NCBI RefSeq assembly: GCF_002210105.1
Contig: NZ_AQQU01000002.1
Location: 186,001 to 250,000 of the forward strand
Length of the DNA stretch: 64,000 nt
From: Oceanicola sp. 22II-s10i
Lineage (GTDB): Bacteria > Pseudomonadota > Alphaproteobacteria > Rhodobacterales > Rhodobacteraceae
Reading direction: 5' to 3'
Part shown: positions 1 to 8,054 of the stretch, in pieces
How positions within the stretch are numbered: the stretch's first letter is position 1
Layout: each line of letters starts with the position of its first letter
The notes under the pieces: model-generated
What the model was told of the DNA's origin: nothing
What the model saw: the letters and a program-made list of their open reading frames with translations, nothing else
Databases searched by the model: none
Made by a program: the position numbers and the translations under genes

Positions 1-35
1 CGCCGACCCTGTCCGCGAGGACGGGGGAGGCCGCA

Positions 36-176
36 CGTTCTCTTTCATCCGGACTATGACCGTCGGCCCAGGCCTCGCACCTGGTCTGCTGACCCCCGGC
101 ATCCGCCGGGGCGCTCGCGGGCTCGCGGAGAGGGTCCGCATACCGCCGGTGGGGAATTTCGCCCCGCCCTGAGAAC
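36..176 (-). promoter_or_regulatory. FMN riboswitch (RFN element)
   Basis: Read on the minus strand, this stretch has the hallmark RFN blocks in order: GGGCGGGGCGAAATTCCCC, ACCGGCGGTATG, the conserved GTCAGCAGACC segment, and GTCCGGATGAAAGAGAACG at the 3' side. The closing P1 helix pairs GTTCTC (171-176) with GAGAAC (37-42). RFN aptamers bind FMN and repress riboflavin biosynthesis or transport genes by termination or by hiding the ribosome site. The regulated gene lies to the left of position 1, so its identity (ribB-like synthase or transporter) cannot be seen. The expression platform is also mostly outside the window. Confidence 0.95.
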
Positions 177-273
177 GGCGGCAGGTTTTCCGATGGGAAT
201 GGGATTGTCAATTCCGTTTCGCGCCGCCCGCTTTGGGCTGGTCCCGCCGGGGCGGGGCGCTAGGATGCCGGGC

Positions 274-759
274 ATGGCCCGCCTGCTGATCGTCTATCAC
301 ACCCTGACCAACGGATCGCGCCAGATGGCCGAGGCCGCCGCCGAGGCCGCGCGCGGGGAATGCGAGGTCGTGCTCAGGACGGCTGCCGAGGCCGGGCCGG
401 ACGACCTGCTGGAGGCCGAGGGCTATCTGTTCTGCGCGCCCGAGAACCTCGCCGCGATCGCGGGGGTGATGAAGGATTTCTTCGACCGCAGCTATTACCC
501 GGTGCTGGGCCGGATCGAGGGGCGGCCCTATGCCCAGATGGTCTGTGCCGGGTCGGATGGCGAGAACGCGGCGCGCCAGACCGCGCGGATCGCCACCGGC
601 TGGCGGCTGCGCGAGGTGCAGCCACCGCTGATCGTCTGCACCCATGCGCAGACGCCCGAGAAGATCCTGGCCGAGAAGGTCATTCCCGAGAGCGATTTGG
701 AGAAGTGCCGCGAGCTGGGACAGGCGCTTGGCGCCGGGCTGAGCATGGGGGTGTTCTGA
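274..759 (+). CDS. flavodoxin-like / NAD(P)H-dependent FMN reductase family protein
   Basis: A 161-residue protein starting MARLLIVYHT. The N-terminal beta strand followed by a T10-x-T-N-G-S15 loop is the flavodoxin-type phosphate-binding loop for FMN. The middle (YLFCAPENLAAIAGVMKDFFDR) is the usual W/Y-rich flavin-contact and dimer segment of NADPH-dependent FMN reductases. The start at 274 is chosen because AGGA lies 8 bases upstream and because the residues before it look like untranslated leader. It probably acts as a soluble flavoprotein in electron transfer; the partner is unknown. It stands next to the divergent FMN riboswitch, which is suggestive but may be coincidental. Confidence 0.75.
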   Translation: MARLLIVYHTLTNGSRQMAEAAAEAARGECEVVLRTAAEAGPDDLLEAEGYLFCAPENLAAIAGVMKDFFDRSYYPVLGRIEGRPYAQMVCAGSDGENAARQTARIATGWRLREVQPPLIVCTHAQTPEKILAEKVIPESDLEKCRELGQALGAGLSMGVF

Positions 760-823
760 GCCTCGCGCGGGCCCGGATCGGGTTTTGCTTGCCACGACGG
801 CGGACGGGGCATAGCACGTTCCA

Positions 824-1639
824 ATGCGTATACTCTTTCTAGGCGATGTCATGGGCCGCGCGGGGCGGCAGGCGGTGGCGGATCATCTGCCCCGGCTGCG
901 GCAGGACTGGCGGCTGGATTTCGTCGTGGTCAACGGCGAGAACGCGTCGAACGGGGCCGGTTTGACCGGCGATCACGCCAAGGGCATCCTTGCGGCGGGG
1001 GCGGATGTGGTGACGCTGGGCGATCACGCTTTCGACCAGAAGGACATGCTGCAGTTCATCGAGACCGAGCCGCGGATCATCCGGCCCGTGAACTTCGCCA
1101 AGGGCGCGCCGGGCCGCGGCTTTGGCGTGTTCGAGGCGACGCAGGGCCGCAAGGTGCTGGTGACCCAGGTGCTGGGACAGGTCTTCATGAAACGCGCCTT
1201 CGAGGATCCCTTCAGCCACATGGAAGCGGTTCTGAAGCGGCATCCACTGGGCGGGCTGGTGCAGGCGAGCTTCGTCGACGTGCATTGCGAGGCGACGTCG
1301 GAAAAGATGGCCATGGGCCACTGGTGCGACGGGCGGGCGAGCATGGTGGTGGGCACGCACACCCATGTGCCGACCGCCGACGCGATGATCCTGCCGGGCG
1401 GAACGGCTTATCTGTCCGATGCCGGGATGTGCGGCGATTACGACAGCGTCATCGGCATGGACAAGGCCGAGCCGATGCGCCGCTTCGTGACCGGCATGGC
1501 CAAGGCGCGGTTTTCGCCCTCGCTGGGCGAGGCGACGCTGTCGGGGCTCTATGTCGAGACCGACGACCGCACCGGCAAGGCCACGCGGATCGAGATGGTT
1601 CGCCAGGGCGGGCGGCTGGCGCAGGCGGGCCCTGCTTGA
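824..1639 (+). CDS. YmdB family metallophosphoesterase (TIGR00282 type)
   Basis: A 271-residue, full-length member of the YmdB-like calcineurin-fold phosphoesterases. Metal ligands expected for the family are visible: D8 (FLGDVMGR), E39-N40 (NGEN), D67-H68 (GDHAF), the DVHCE segment and HTHVPT near the C-terminus. Characterised members hydrolyse 2',3'-cyclic mononucleotides and affect RNA turnover. The protein is cytoplasmic. The gene lies 64 bases after the flavodoxin-like gene and its stop almost touches the following transporter gene, so they are probably cotranscribed. The family assignment is firm; the physiological substrate here is not known. Confidence 0.88.
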   Translation: MRILFLGDVMGRAGRQAVADHLPRLRQDWRLDFVVVNGENASNGAGLTGDHAKGILAAGADVVTLGDHAFDQKDMLQFIETEPRIIRPVNFAKGAPGRGFGVFEATQGRKVLVTQVLGQVFMKRAFEDPFSHMEAVLKRHPLGGLVQASFVDVHCEATSEKMAMGHWCDGRASMVVGTHTHVPTADAMILPGGTAYLSDAGMCGDYDSVIGMDKAEPMRRFVTGMAKARFSPSLGEATLSGLYVETDDRTGKATRIEMVRQGGRLAQAGPA

Positions 1640-1650
1640 GCGCGAGCGTG

Positions 1651-2571
1651 ATGTCCGAGGGGCGCGAACGGGCTGGACTGGCGCTGGCGCTGGCCGTGAT
1701 GGGGGCCGGTTGGGGGCTGACTCAGCCACTCGGCAAGATTGCGGTGACGGGGGGCCTGGGGCCGCTCGGGATGGTGTTCTGGCAGCTGATCCTGTCGATC
1801 CTGATCCTCGGGGCGATCTGCCTGGCCACGGGCCGGCGGTTATGGCCGCGCGGAGGGGCGCAGGTCGCGATCTGCCTCGCGGTCGCCCTTCTGGGAACGA
1901 TCCTGCCCAATACGGCCTCCTACCACGCCGCCGCGCACCTGCCCTCGGGCGTGCTGTCGGTGCTGGTCTCGCTGGTGCCGCTGATGGCCTTTCCCATGGC
2001 GCTGATGCTGGGGGCGGAGCGCTTCTCTTTCACGCGGCTGGCCGGGCTCGGGCTCGGCTTGTCCGGCGTTCTGCTGCTGGTGGTGCCGGAAGCGAGCTTG
2101 CCGGACCCGGCGATGGCGGTCTGGGTGCCCCTCGGCCTCGTCGCGCCGTTCCTCTATGCCTGCGAGGGCAACGTGGTCGCCCGCTGGGGCACGGCGGGGC
2201 TCGACCCGCTGGAACTGCTCTGCGCGGCCTCGATCCTCGGCGCCGGTCTGGCCCTGCCGCTGTCGCTGATGACGGGCGAATGGGTCGATCCGCGCGGGCC
2301 GTGGGGCGCGCCGGAATGGGCACTGATCGGCTCGTCGCTGATCCATGCCGTGGTCTACACCGGATACGTCTGGATCATCGGCCGGGCCGGGCCCGTCTTC
2401 GCCGTGCAGGTCGGATATTTCGTTACCGGGTTCGGCGTGATCTGGGCGATGCTGATCCTGAACGAGACATATTCGCCCTGGATCTGGACAGCCATGGCGC
2501 TGATCGTGGCTGGAATGCTGCTGGTGCAGCCCCGGCCCAAGGGCGTGCTTGCCCCGTCCGGGGCGGTCTGA
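1651..2571 (+). CDS. DMT superfamily (EamA) transporter
   Basis: About 306 residues with ten predicted hydrophobic helices in two EamA halves, typical of inner-membrane drug/metabolite exporters. The chosen ATG is 11 bases after the preceding stop; a TTG at 1636 overlapping the upstream TGA and a GTG at 1648 are alternative starts in the same frame. A much longer open frame extends upstream, but it lies inside the phosphoesterase gene and is an artefact of high GC. The substrate cannot be predicted. A second EamA transporter of different sequence is at 14897-15802. Confidence 0.85.
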   Translation: MSEGRERAGLALALAVMGAGWGLTQPLGKIAVTGGLGPLGMVFWQLILSILILGAICLATGRRLWPRGGAQVAICLAVALLGTILPNTASYHAAAHLPSGVLSVLVSLVPLMAFPMALMLGAERFSFTRLAGLGLGLSGVLLLVVPEASLPDPAMAVWVPLGLVAPFLYACEGNVVARWGTAGLDPLELLCAASILGAGLALPLSLMTGEWVDPRGPWGAPEWALIGSSLIHAVVYTGYVWIIGRAGPVFAVQVGYFVTGFGVIWAMLILNETYSPWIWTAMALIVAGMLLVQPRPKGVLAPSGAV

Positions 2572-2610
2572 GTAGATAACGCGACTGGCACAGGCGGAAC
2601 TTCGGAACTG

Positions 2611-4395
2611 ATGGGTTTATTTGAACTTTCCCAGACGGGGCAGGCGATCGCGACCCTTGCGGTCGTCGGCGTGATGTTCGCCATGTTCGTGCGGGAATAT
2701 TACCCGACCGAGGTCGTGGCCATCGCGGGCGCCTGCCTGATGCTGGCGCTCGGGCTGCTGCCCTACGACCGGGCGCTGGAGGTTCTGTCGAACCCCGCCC
2801 CATGGACCATCGCGGCGATGTTCATCGTGATGGGGGCGCTGGTGCGGACCGGGGCGCTGGAGGGTTTCACCAAGTCCGCCGAACGGCAGGCGGCGTCGAA
2901 CCCCAAGATGGCGATCGCGGCCCTGATGGTCTTCGTCGTGGCCTGTTCGGCCTTCGTGAACAACACGCCGGTCGTCGTCGTGATGATTCCGGTCTTCGTG
3001 CAGATTTCGCAACGGCTGGGGGTGAAGGCCTCCAAGCTGCTGATCCCGCTCAGCTACGCGGCCATCCTCGGCGGGACGGTTACGCTGATCGGCACCTCGA
3101 CCAACCTGCTGGTCGACGGTGTGGCGCGGGCGCGCGGGCTGGAGCCGTTCAATATCTTCGAGGTCACGCCGCTCGGCCTGATCCTCGTGATCTGGGGCAT
3201 GTTCTACCTCGGTTTCTTCGGCCGCTGGCTGCTGCCCGACCGGTCGAGCATGGCCAACCTGCTGAGCGACCGCAGCCGGATGAAGTTCTTCACCGAGGCG
3301 GTGATCCCGCCGGAATCGAACCTCGTGGGCCGCGAGGTCACGGGGGTGCAGCTCTTCAAGCGCGAGGGCGTGCGGCTGATCGACGTGCTGCGCGGCGACC
3401 TGTCGCTGCGGCGTGACCTGTCGGGCGTCAAGCTGCAGGTCGGCGACCGGGTGGTTCTGCGGACCCAGATGACGGAACTGCTGAGCCTGCAACGGAACAA
3501 GTCGCTGAAACGTGTGGACCAGATCTCGGCGGTCGAGACGACGACGGTCGAGGTGCTGATCACGCCCGACTGCGGCATGGTGGGGCGCTCGCTCGGCTCC
3601 ATGCGCCTGCGCCGCCGGTTCGGGGTCTATCCGCTGGCGGTGCACCGCCGGAACCAGAACATCGGGCGGCAGCTCGATGAGCTGGTGGTGCGGGTCGGCG
3701 ACACGCTGCTGCTGGAAGGCGCGCCGGACGACATCCAGCGGCTGGCGGCCGAGATGAACCTCGTCGACGTGTCCCACCCGACCGCGCGCGCCTTCCGCCG
3801 CAGCCATGCACCGGTCGCCATCGCCGCGCTCTTCGGCGTGGTGCTGCTGGCCGGCCTCGGGATCGCCCCGATCCTGATGCTGTCGGTCTTTGCCGTGGCG
3901 ATCGTCCTGCTGACCCGCTGCATCGACGCGGACGAGGCGTTCAGCCAGGTCGACGGCCGGCTGCTCGCCCTGATCTTCTCGATGCTGACGGTGGGGGCGG
4001 CGCTGGAGCATTCCGGTGCCGTCACCCTGATCGTGGAGGCGGTCGCGCCCTACCTGATGGGCCTGCCGGGCTTCTTCGTGATCTGGGCGATCTACCTGCT
4101 GACCTCGATCCTGACCGAACTTGTGTCCAACAACGCCGTCGCGGTGGTCGTCACACCGATCGCCATCGGCCTCGGCACCTCGATGGGGGTCGATCCGCGC
4201 CCGCTGGTCGTCGCCGTGATGGTCGCCGCCTCGGCCAGCTTCGCCACGCCGATCGGTTACCAGACCAACATGCTGGTCTACGGCCCGGGCGGCTACCGCT
4301 TCACGGATTTCCTCAAGGTCGGCATTCCGCTCAACCTCACCACCGGCCTCCTGGCCTCGGCAATGATCCCGCTGATCTGGCCGCTCACGCCCTGA
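2611..4395 (+). CDS. SLC13 family permease with TrkA-C (RCK_C) domains
   Basis: A 594-residue inner-membrane protein. The N-terminal half of the permease (about residues 1-215) carries the sequence FVNNTPVVVVMIP and the TLIGTSTNLLVDG signature. Two soluble TrkA-C modules follow (about 220-390, including VGREVTG and VGRSLGSMRL). The second permease half ends with VSNNAVAVVV and SFATPIGYQTN. This SNT-type motif pair is the Na+/anion-binding hairpin of the divalent anion:Na+ symporter family, so the substrate is likely sulfate, a dicarboxylate or a similar anion. Its architecture and length match the gene at 6014-7786, which is convergent with it across the Hsp70-like gene. Confidence 0.88.
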   Translation: MGLFELSQTGQAIATLAVVGVMFAMFVREYYPTEVVAIAGACLMLALGLLPYDRALEVLSNPAPWTIAAMFIVMGALVRTGALEGFTKSAERQAASNPKMAIAALMVFVVACSAFVNNTPVVVVMIPVFVQISQRLGVKASKLLIPLSYAAILGGTVTLIGTSTNLLVDGVARARGLEPFNIFEVTPLGLILVIWGMFYLGFFGRWLLPDRSSMANLLSDRSRMKFFTEAVIPPESNLVGREVTGVQLFKREGVRLIDVLRGDLSLRRDLSGVKLQVGDRVVLRTQMTELLSLQRNKSLKRVDQISAVETTTVEVLITPDCGMVGRSLGSMRLRRRFGVYPLAVHRRNQNIGRQLDELVVRVGDTLLLEGAPDDIQRLAAEMNLVDVSHPTARAFRRSHAPVAIAALFGVVLLAGLGIAPILMLSVFAVAIVLLTRCIDADEAFSQVDGRLLALIFSMLTVGAALEHSGAVTLIVEAVAPYLMGLPGFFVIWAIYLLTSILTELVSNNAVAVVVTPIAIGLGTSMGVDPRPLVVAVMVAASASFATPIGYQTNMLVYGPGGYRFTDFLKVGIPLNLTTGLLASAMIPLIWPLTP

Positions 4396-4411
4396 ACCGG
4401 AAGCCGCTCTT

Positions 4412-4528
4412 CACGCCTGCCGGCGTGTCTCGCAGGTCCCCTGCTTCTTCTGGTTCCAAATACTTCGGGGGTCCGGGGGCAGAGCCCCCGGCCTATCCGT
4501 CTGCGCCATCGCTCAAGTTCGATGGCGC
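4412..4528 (-). repeat. gene-end palindromic repeat, copy A
   Basis: Read on the minus strand, this contains a hairpin CCGGGGGC-TCT-GCCCCCGG (4473-4491) followed by the tail CCCCCGAAGTATTTGG, then CCAGAAGAAGCAGGGG. A second hairpin (GCGCCATCG/CGATGGCGC, 4503-4528) adjoins it. Hairpin plus TATTT-rich tail suggests a transcription terminator or RNA-stability element. It lies just after the SLC13 stop and just after the end of the convergent Hsp70-like gene. The segment 4412-4471 is nearly identical, in inverted orientation, to 5937-5997. Confidence 0.85.
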
Positions 4529-4556
4529 GGGGCAGCGCCCCCGGCCTGTCCGCCCC

Positions 4557-5795
4557 TCACTCCGCCGTGGCCAGGGCGAGCCCGTCGACCACGGCGGTGA
4601 ACGCCTCCGACATCCGCACTCCCGCCGAGGGGCACAGAGCGCACATCTCCTCCGAGACCATCCGCATCAGGCTCGACCCGCCGACCAGCACGATCACGGC
4701 CACGTCGCCTGGTGCCACCCCGGCCCGTGAAAGTGTCTCGGCCGCCGCCTCGCGGAGGTCGCCACGGTATCGCTCCAGCGCCGCGTTCAGGCTGGCGGCG
4801 TCGATCTCAGCGGTGAGGCCGCGCTCGATCAGCCCCATCCGTATCCGGGGATCGGCCGCTCCCATGTTGGCGTCGATCTTGCCGCTCTCCACGGCGAAGG
4901 CGAGGTCATGGCCCAGTTCCGCCTCCAGCAGCGTGGCGAGACGGGCAAAGGCGGCGCGGTCGGTGGCCAGCCGCGCCATCGCGGCGACCTCGCGGCGGGT
5001 ATCGGCGGTATAGGCGAACGGGATCCGCGCCCATGTGGCCAGGTCCACGAACAGCGCGTTCGGCACCGGCAGCAGCCCTTCGCCCATCTCGCGCCGCAGG
5101 GTGCCGCCGTAACCCAGGAGCGGCATGGCGTGGCTGAGCGAGACCATGCGGTCGAAATCCGTGCCGCCCAGCCGGATGCCGTGGCTGGCGAGGATCTCGA
5201 CCGAGGCGCCGGCATTGCGGAAGACCGAGAAGTCCGAGGTGCCGCCGCCGATATCGACGATCAGCCCGGTCCCGCCAGTGTCGTTCAGCCCCCGCGCGGC
5301 CAGCGCGGCGGCCTCGGGTTCGTAGAGGAATCGAACCTCCTCGAACCCTGCGGCGGCATAGCAGGCGCGCAGGTCCGCCTCGGCCTGCCGGTCCTTGTCC
5401 GCATCCTTGCTGTGGAACTGCACCGGCCTGCCCGACAGGGCGCGGCTGAAGCGCCGCCCGGTTTCGGCCTCGGCCCTTTCGCGCATGGCGGTCAGGAAGG
5501 CGGTGATGACATCCGACAGGGTGCGGCGCTTCTTCTCGATCAGGCGCTCCTCGTGCAGCAGCGGATCGCCCAGCACGGATTTCAGCGCCCGCATGTAGCG
5601 GCCTTCCTCGCCCGCCGTCAGCGCCCGGCCGGCGGCGGAGCCGATGCGCATCGCGCCGCGGTCCGCCGGGAAAAACACCGCGGTCGGCAGGGTTTCGGAC
5701 CCGGCCTCGACCGGGATGCGGTGCGGGCGGCCGTCCTGCAGGATCGCGGCGGCGGAGTTCGAGGTGCCGAAGTCGATGGCGAGGATGTCGGACAT
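4557..5795 (-). CDS. Hsp70-like (YegD-type) actin-fold ATPase
   Basis: A 412-residue protein with all three nucleotide-binding signatures of the Hsp70/actin superfamily: phosphate 1 DFGTSNS (8-14), phosphate 2 DIGGGTSDF (181-189) and the adenosine motif VLVGGSSLM near residue 372. EPEAAAL (159-165) is the connect motif. It ends shortly after the nucleotide-binding domain, so the substrate-binding beta domain and lid of DnaK are missing, as in E. coli YegD. It is probably a cytosolic ATPase of unknown client. It is a single gene transcribed toward the SLC13 gene at 2611-4395 and away from the one at 6014-7786. Confidence 0.85.
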   Translation of the reverse strand: MSDILAIDFGTSNSAAAILQDGRPHRIPVEAGSETLPTAVFFPADRGAMRIGSAAGRALTAGEEGRYMRALKSVLGDPLLHEERLIEKKRRTLSDVITAFLTAMRERAEAETGRRFSRALSGRPVQFHSKDADKDRQAEADLRACYAAAGFEEVRFLYEPEAAALAARGLNDTGGTGLIVDIGGGTSDFSVFRNAGASVEILASHGIRLGGTDFDRMVSLSHAMPLLGYGGTLRREMGEGLLPVPNALFVDLATWARIPFAYTADTRREVAAMARLATDRAAFARLATLLEAELGHDLAFAVESGKIDANMGAADPRIRMGLIERGLTAEIDAASLNAALERYRGDLREAAAETLSRAGVAPGDVAVIVLVGGSSLMRMVSEEMCALCPSAGVRMSEAFTAVVDGLALATAE

Positions 5796-5892
5796 GGGGG
5801 CCTCCGGTCGCGGTGCGGAAAGGCGCGGGCTATAGCGGCGGCGGGCGGGGGCGGCAAGATGTATGTGGGGGAGCGTGTGCGGTGAGCGGGGT

Positions 5893-5997
5893 GAGGGGGC
5901 TGTCTGCCCCCTCTTGCGGGCTGTGCCCGCAATTCACCCCCGAAAGTATTTGAGACCAGAAGAAGCAGGGGACCTGCGAGACATGCCGTCAGGTGTG
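5893..5997 (+). repeat. gene-end palindromic repeat, copy B
   Basis: Plus-strand hairpins GAGGGGGC-TGTCT-GCCCCCTC (5893-5913) and TGCGGGC-TGT-GCCCGCA (5915-5931) are followed by CCCCCGAAAGTATTTGAG and CCAGAAGAAGCAGGGGACCTG. The 5937-5997 part matches 4412-4471 in inverted orientation with about five mismatches and one indel, including flank sequence (cgagacatgccg) beyond the common repeat core. It lies between the start of the Hsp70-like gene and the 3' end of the SLC13 gene at 6014-7786. Confidence 0.85.
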
Positions 5998-6013
5998 GCC
6001 AGCGGCCGCGGGG

Positions 6014-7786
6014 TCAGAGGGGCCAGAAGATCAGGATGGCGGGGATCGAGACGGCGATGACGAGGATCTCCAGCGGCAGGCCCATGCGCCAGTAGTCGCC
6101 GAAGCGGTAGCCGCCGGGGCCGAGGACCAGCGTGTTGTTCTTGTGGCCGATCGGCGTGAGGAAGGCGGCCGAGGCGGCGACCGCGACGGCCATCAGGAAG
6201 GGATCGGGCGACACCTCGAGCGAGCGGGCCATCTGCACGCCGATGGGGGCCGCGACGATGGCCGTGGCGGTGTTGTTCAGCACGTCCGACAGCGTCATCG
6301 TGACGACCATCAGCGCGGTCAGGATCGCCCATGCCGGCCAGCCGTCGGTCAGCCAGACCAGCCCGTCCGAGATCAGCAGCGTGCCGCCCGAGGTCTCGAG
6401 CGCGGCGCCGAGCGGGATCATCGAGCCGAGCAGGACCACCACGGGCCATTCGACATGGTCGTAGAGTTCCTGCAGCGGCAGGATCTTGAACAGCACGTAG
6501 CCCACCACCACGATGCCGAGCGCGACGGGCAGGTAGAGCAGACCGAGCGAGGCGATCAGCACGGCCGCGCCGAAGAGGCCGATGGCGAGCCAGGTCTTGG
6601 AGTTCTCGGTCACCGTCAGGCCACGGTCCGCGAGGGTCAACCCGCCAATCCATTCGGCGACGTCGGGCCCGGTGTCCTTGGGCACCAGCAGCAGCAGGAT
6701 GTCGCCCGCCTCGATCGAGGTGCGCCGCACCTGCGAGCGGATGCGCGTGCCCTTGCGCGAGATCCCCATCAGGAGCGCCCTTTGACGCCACGACAGGCCG
6801 ACGCCCTGCGCCGAACGTCCCACGAGGCGGCTTTCGGCGGGCACCACGACCTCGAGGATGTCGAGCCCTTCGCCGGTGGCGGTCAGCAGTTCCTCGCGGC
6901 GTTCGTCGGAAAAGGCCAGCGACAGGGCGGTGCGGAATTCGTCCAGCGCCTCGGGCGAGCCTTCGAGGACCAGCGCGTCGCCCGCCTGCAGCACGTTGTT
7001 GCGGGCGTTGCCGTAGAGGCGGCGGTCCTCGCGGATCAGGCCGATGATCGCGATGTCGGCCTTTTCCGCCGTTTCCCACAACTCGCCGACCCGCTTGCCG
7101 ATCTGGTCGTTGCCCTCGGGCAGCGTCAGCTCGGCCACGTATTTCTGGAACTCCGATCCGAGGCCGGTGGCATCCGCACGCTGCGGGATGAGCCGCCAGC
7201 CGACGGTGGCGACGAAGGCGAGGCCCGCGATCGCGGCGACCGCGCCGACAGGGGCGAAGTCGAACATGCGGTAGGGTTCGCCGAGCGCATCGGCGCGGAA
7301 GGTGGCGATGATGATGTTGGGCGGCGTGCCGATCAGCGTGGCCATGCCGCCGAGGATCGTGGCGAAGCTGAGCGGCATCAGCGACAGGCCCGGCGCGCGC
7401 CCGGCCTTCTGCGCGGTCTGGATGTCGACCGGCATCAGCAGCGCCAGCGCGGCCACGTTGTTCATGAAGGCCGACAGGACGCCGCCGATCCCGCCCATCA
7501 GCGCGATATGCGCGCCGAGCGAGCGGGAACTGTCCACAAGCGTCCGGGTGATCAGGTAGACCGCCCCCGACCGCACGAGGCCCGCCGAGACGATCAGCAC
7601 CAGCGCGACCACCAGCGTGGCCGGGTGGCCGAAGCCCGAGAACGCGTCGTCCGCAGGCACGACGCCGAGGACCACCCCGATCAGCAGCGCCGAAAAGGCG
7701 ATGACATCATAGCGGAAGCGGCCCCAGAGGAGCATGGCGAACACGCCGATGAAGAGCGCGAAGAGCGAAATCTGATCGAATGTCAT
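6014..7786 (-). CDS. SLC13 family permease with TrkA-C (RCK_C) domains
   Basis: About 590 residues starting MTFDQISLF; an ATG three codons upstream (7795) is an alternative start and neither has a strong Shine-Dalgarno. Signatures are AFMNNVAALALLMP and TLIGTPPNIII in the first permease half, two TrkA-C modules in the centre (IGKRVGELW, VGRSAQGVGL), and SDVLNNTATA plus FLTPIGHKNN in the second half. This is a Na+-coupled anion symporter with cytoplasmic regulatory domains. It is paralogous in architecture to the gene at 2611-4395, but NTT/SNT details differ (GTPPN instead of GTSTN), so the substrates may differ. Confidence 0.87.
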   Translation of the reverse strand: MTFDQISLFALFIGVFAMLLWGRFRYDVIAFSALLIGVVLGVVPADDAFSGFGHPATLVVALVLIVSAGLVRSGAVYLITRTLVDSSRSLGAHIALMGGIGGVLSAFMNNVAALALLMPVDIQTAQKAGRAPGLSLMPLSFATILGGMATLIGTPPNIIIATFRADALGEPYRMFDFAPVGAVAAIAGLAFVATVGWRLIPQRADATGLGSEFQKYVAELTLPEGNDQIGKRVGELWETAEKADIAIIGLIREDRRLYGNARNNVLQAGDALVLEGSPEALDEFRTALSLAFSDERREELLTATGEGLDILEVVVPAESRLVGRSAQGVGLSWRQRALLMGISRKGTRIRSQVRRTSIEAGDILLLLVPKDTGPDVAEWIGGLTLADRGLTVTENSKTWLAIGLFGAAVLIASLGLLYLPVALGIVVVGYVLFKILPLQELYDHVEWPVVVLLGSMIPLGAALETSGGTLLISDGLVWLTDGWPAWAILTALMVVTMTLSDVLNNTATAIVAAPIGVQMARSLEVSPDPFLMAVAVAASAAFLTPIGHKNNTLVLGPGGYRFGDYWRMGLPLEILVIAVSIPAILIFWPL

Positions 7787-7945
7787 CTGGCACATCTAGC
7801 GCGGGATTGGCCGCGGCTACAGCCGGAACTGAAAAAAGTCAGACACTTGTCCCATGATCGCTTCGGGGCCGGGTTTGTGCGCGGCGGGGCAGGCCACCGC
7901 GTTCGCCTGCGGGTCGCCGCCTGCGCCCGCGATTCACGCGAATTC

Positions 7946-7959
7946 CCCTGTATACAGGG
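7946..7959. promoter_or_regulatory. 14-bp perfect palindrome upstream of the DEAD-box gene
   Basis: CCCTGTATACAGGG is a perfect inverted repeat about 95 bases before the helicase start, within a 268-base gap that otherwise holds no gene. The gap also carries TTGTCC and GTAGGAGGG segments, but no convincing promoter pair can be assigned. The palindrome could be an operator for a dimeric repressor; the CTGT-N2-ACAG core is too short for a classical LexA site. The call is inference from symmetry and position alone. Confidence 0.4.
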
Positions 7960-8054
7960 CCGCGCGACTGCTGTAGGAGGGCGCTTTCCCAACCCTGTCC
8001 CGTCGGACAGCGCGGCCCGCTTGCGCCGCATGCCTAACTCAGATCGGTTTCCCC

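Noticed and set aside
1285-1650. Long N-terminal extension of the first EamA transporter
   Set aside because: The extra residues lie inside the phosphoesterase gene and are not hydrophobic; the start at 1651 gives the usual family length.
5300-5345. A tRNA-like GAATCGAACCTCC segment
   Set aside because: It lies inside the Hsp70-like coding sequence and no cloverleaf or acceptor stem can be built around it.
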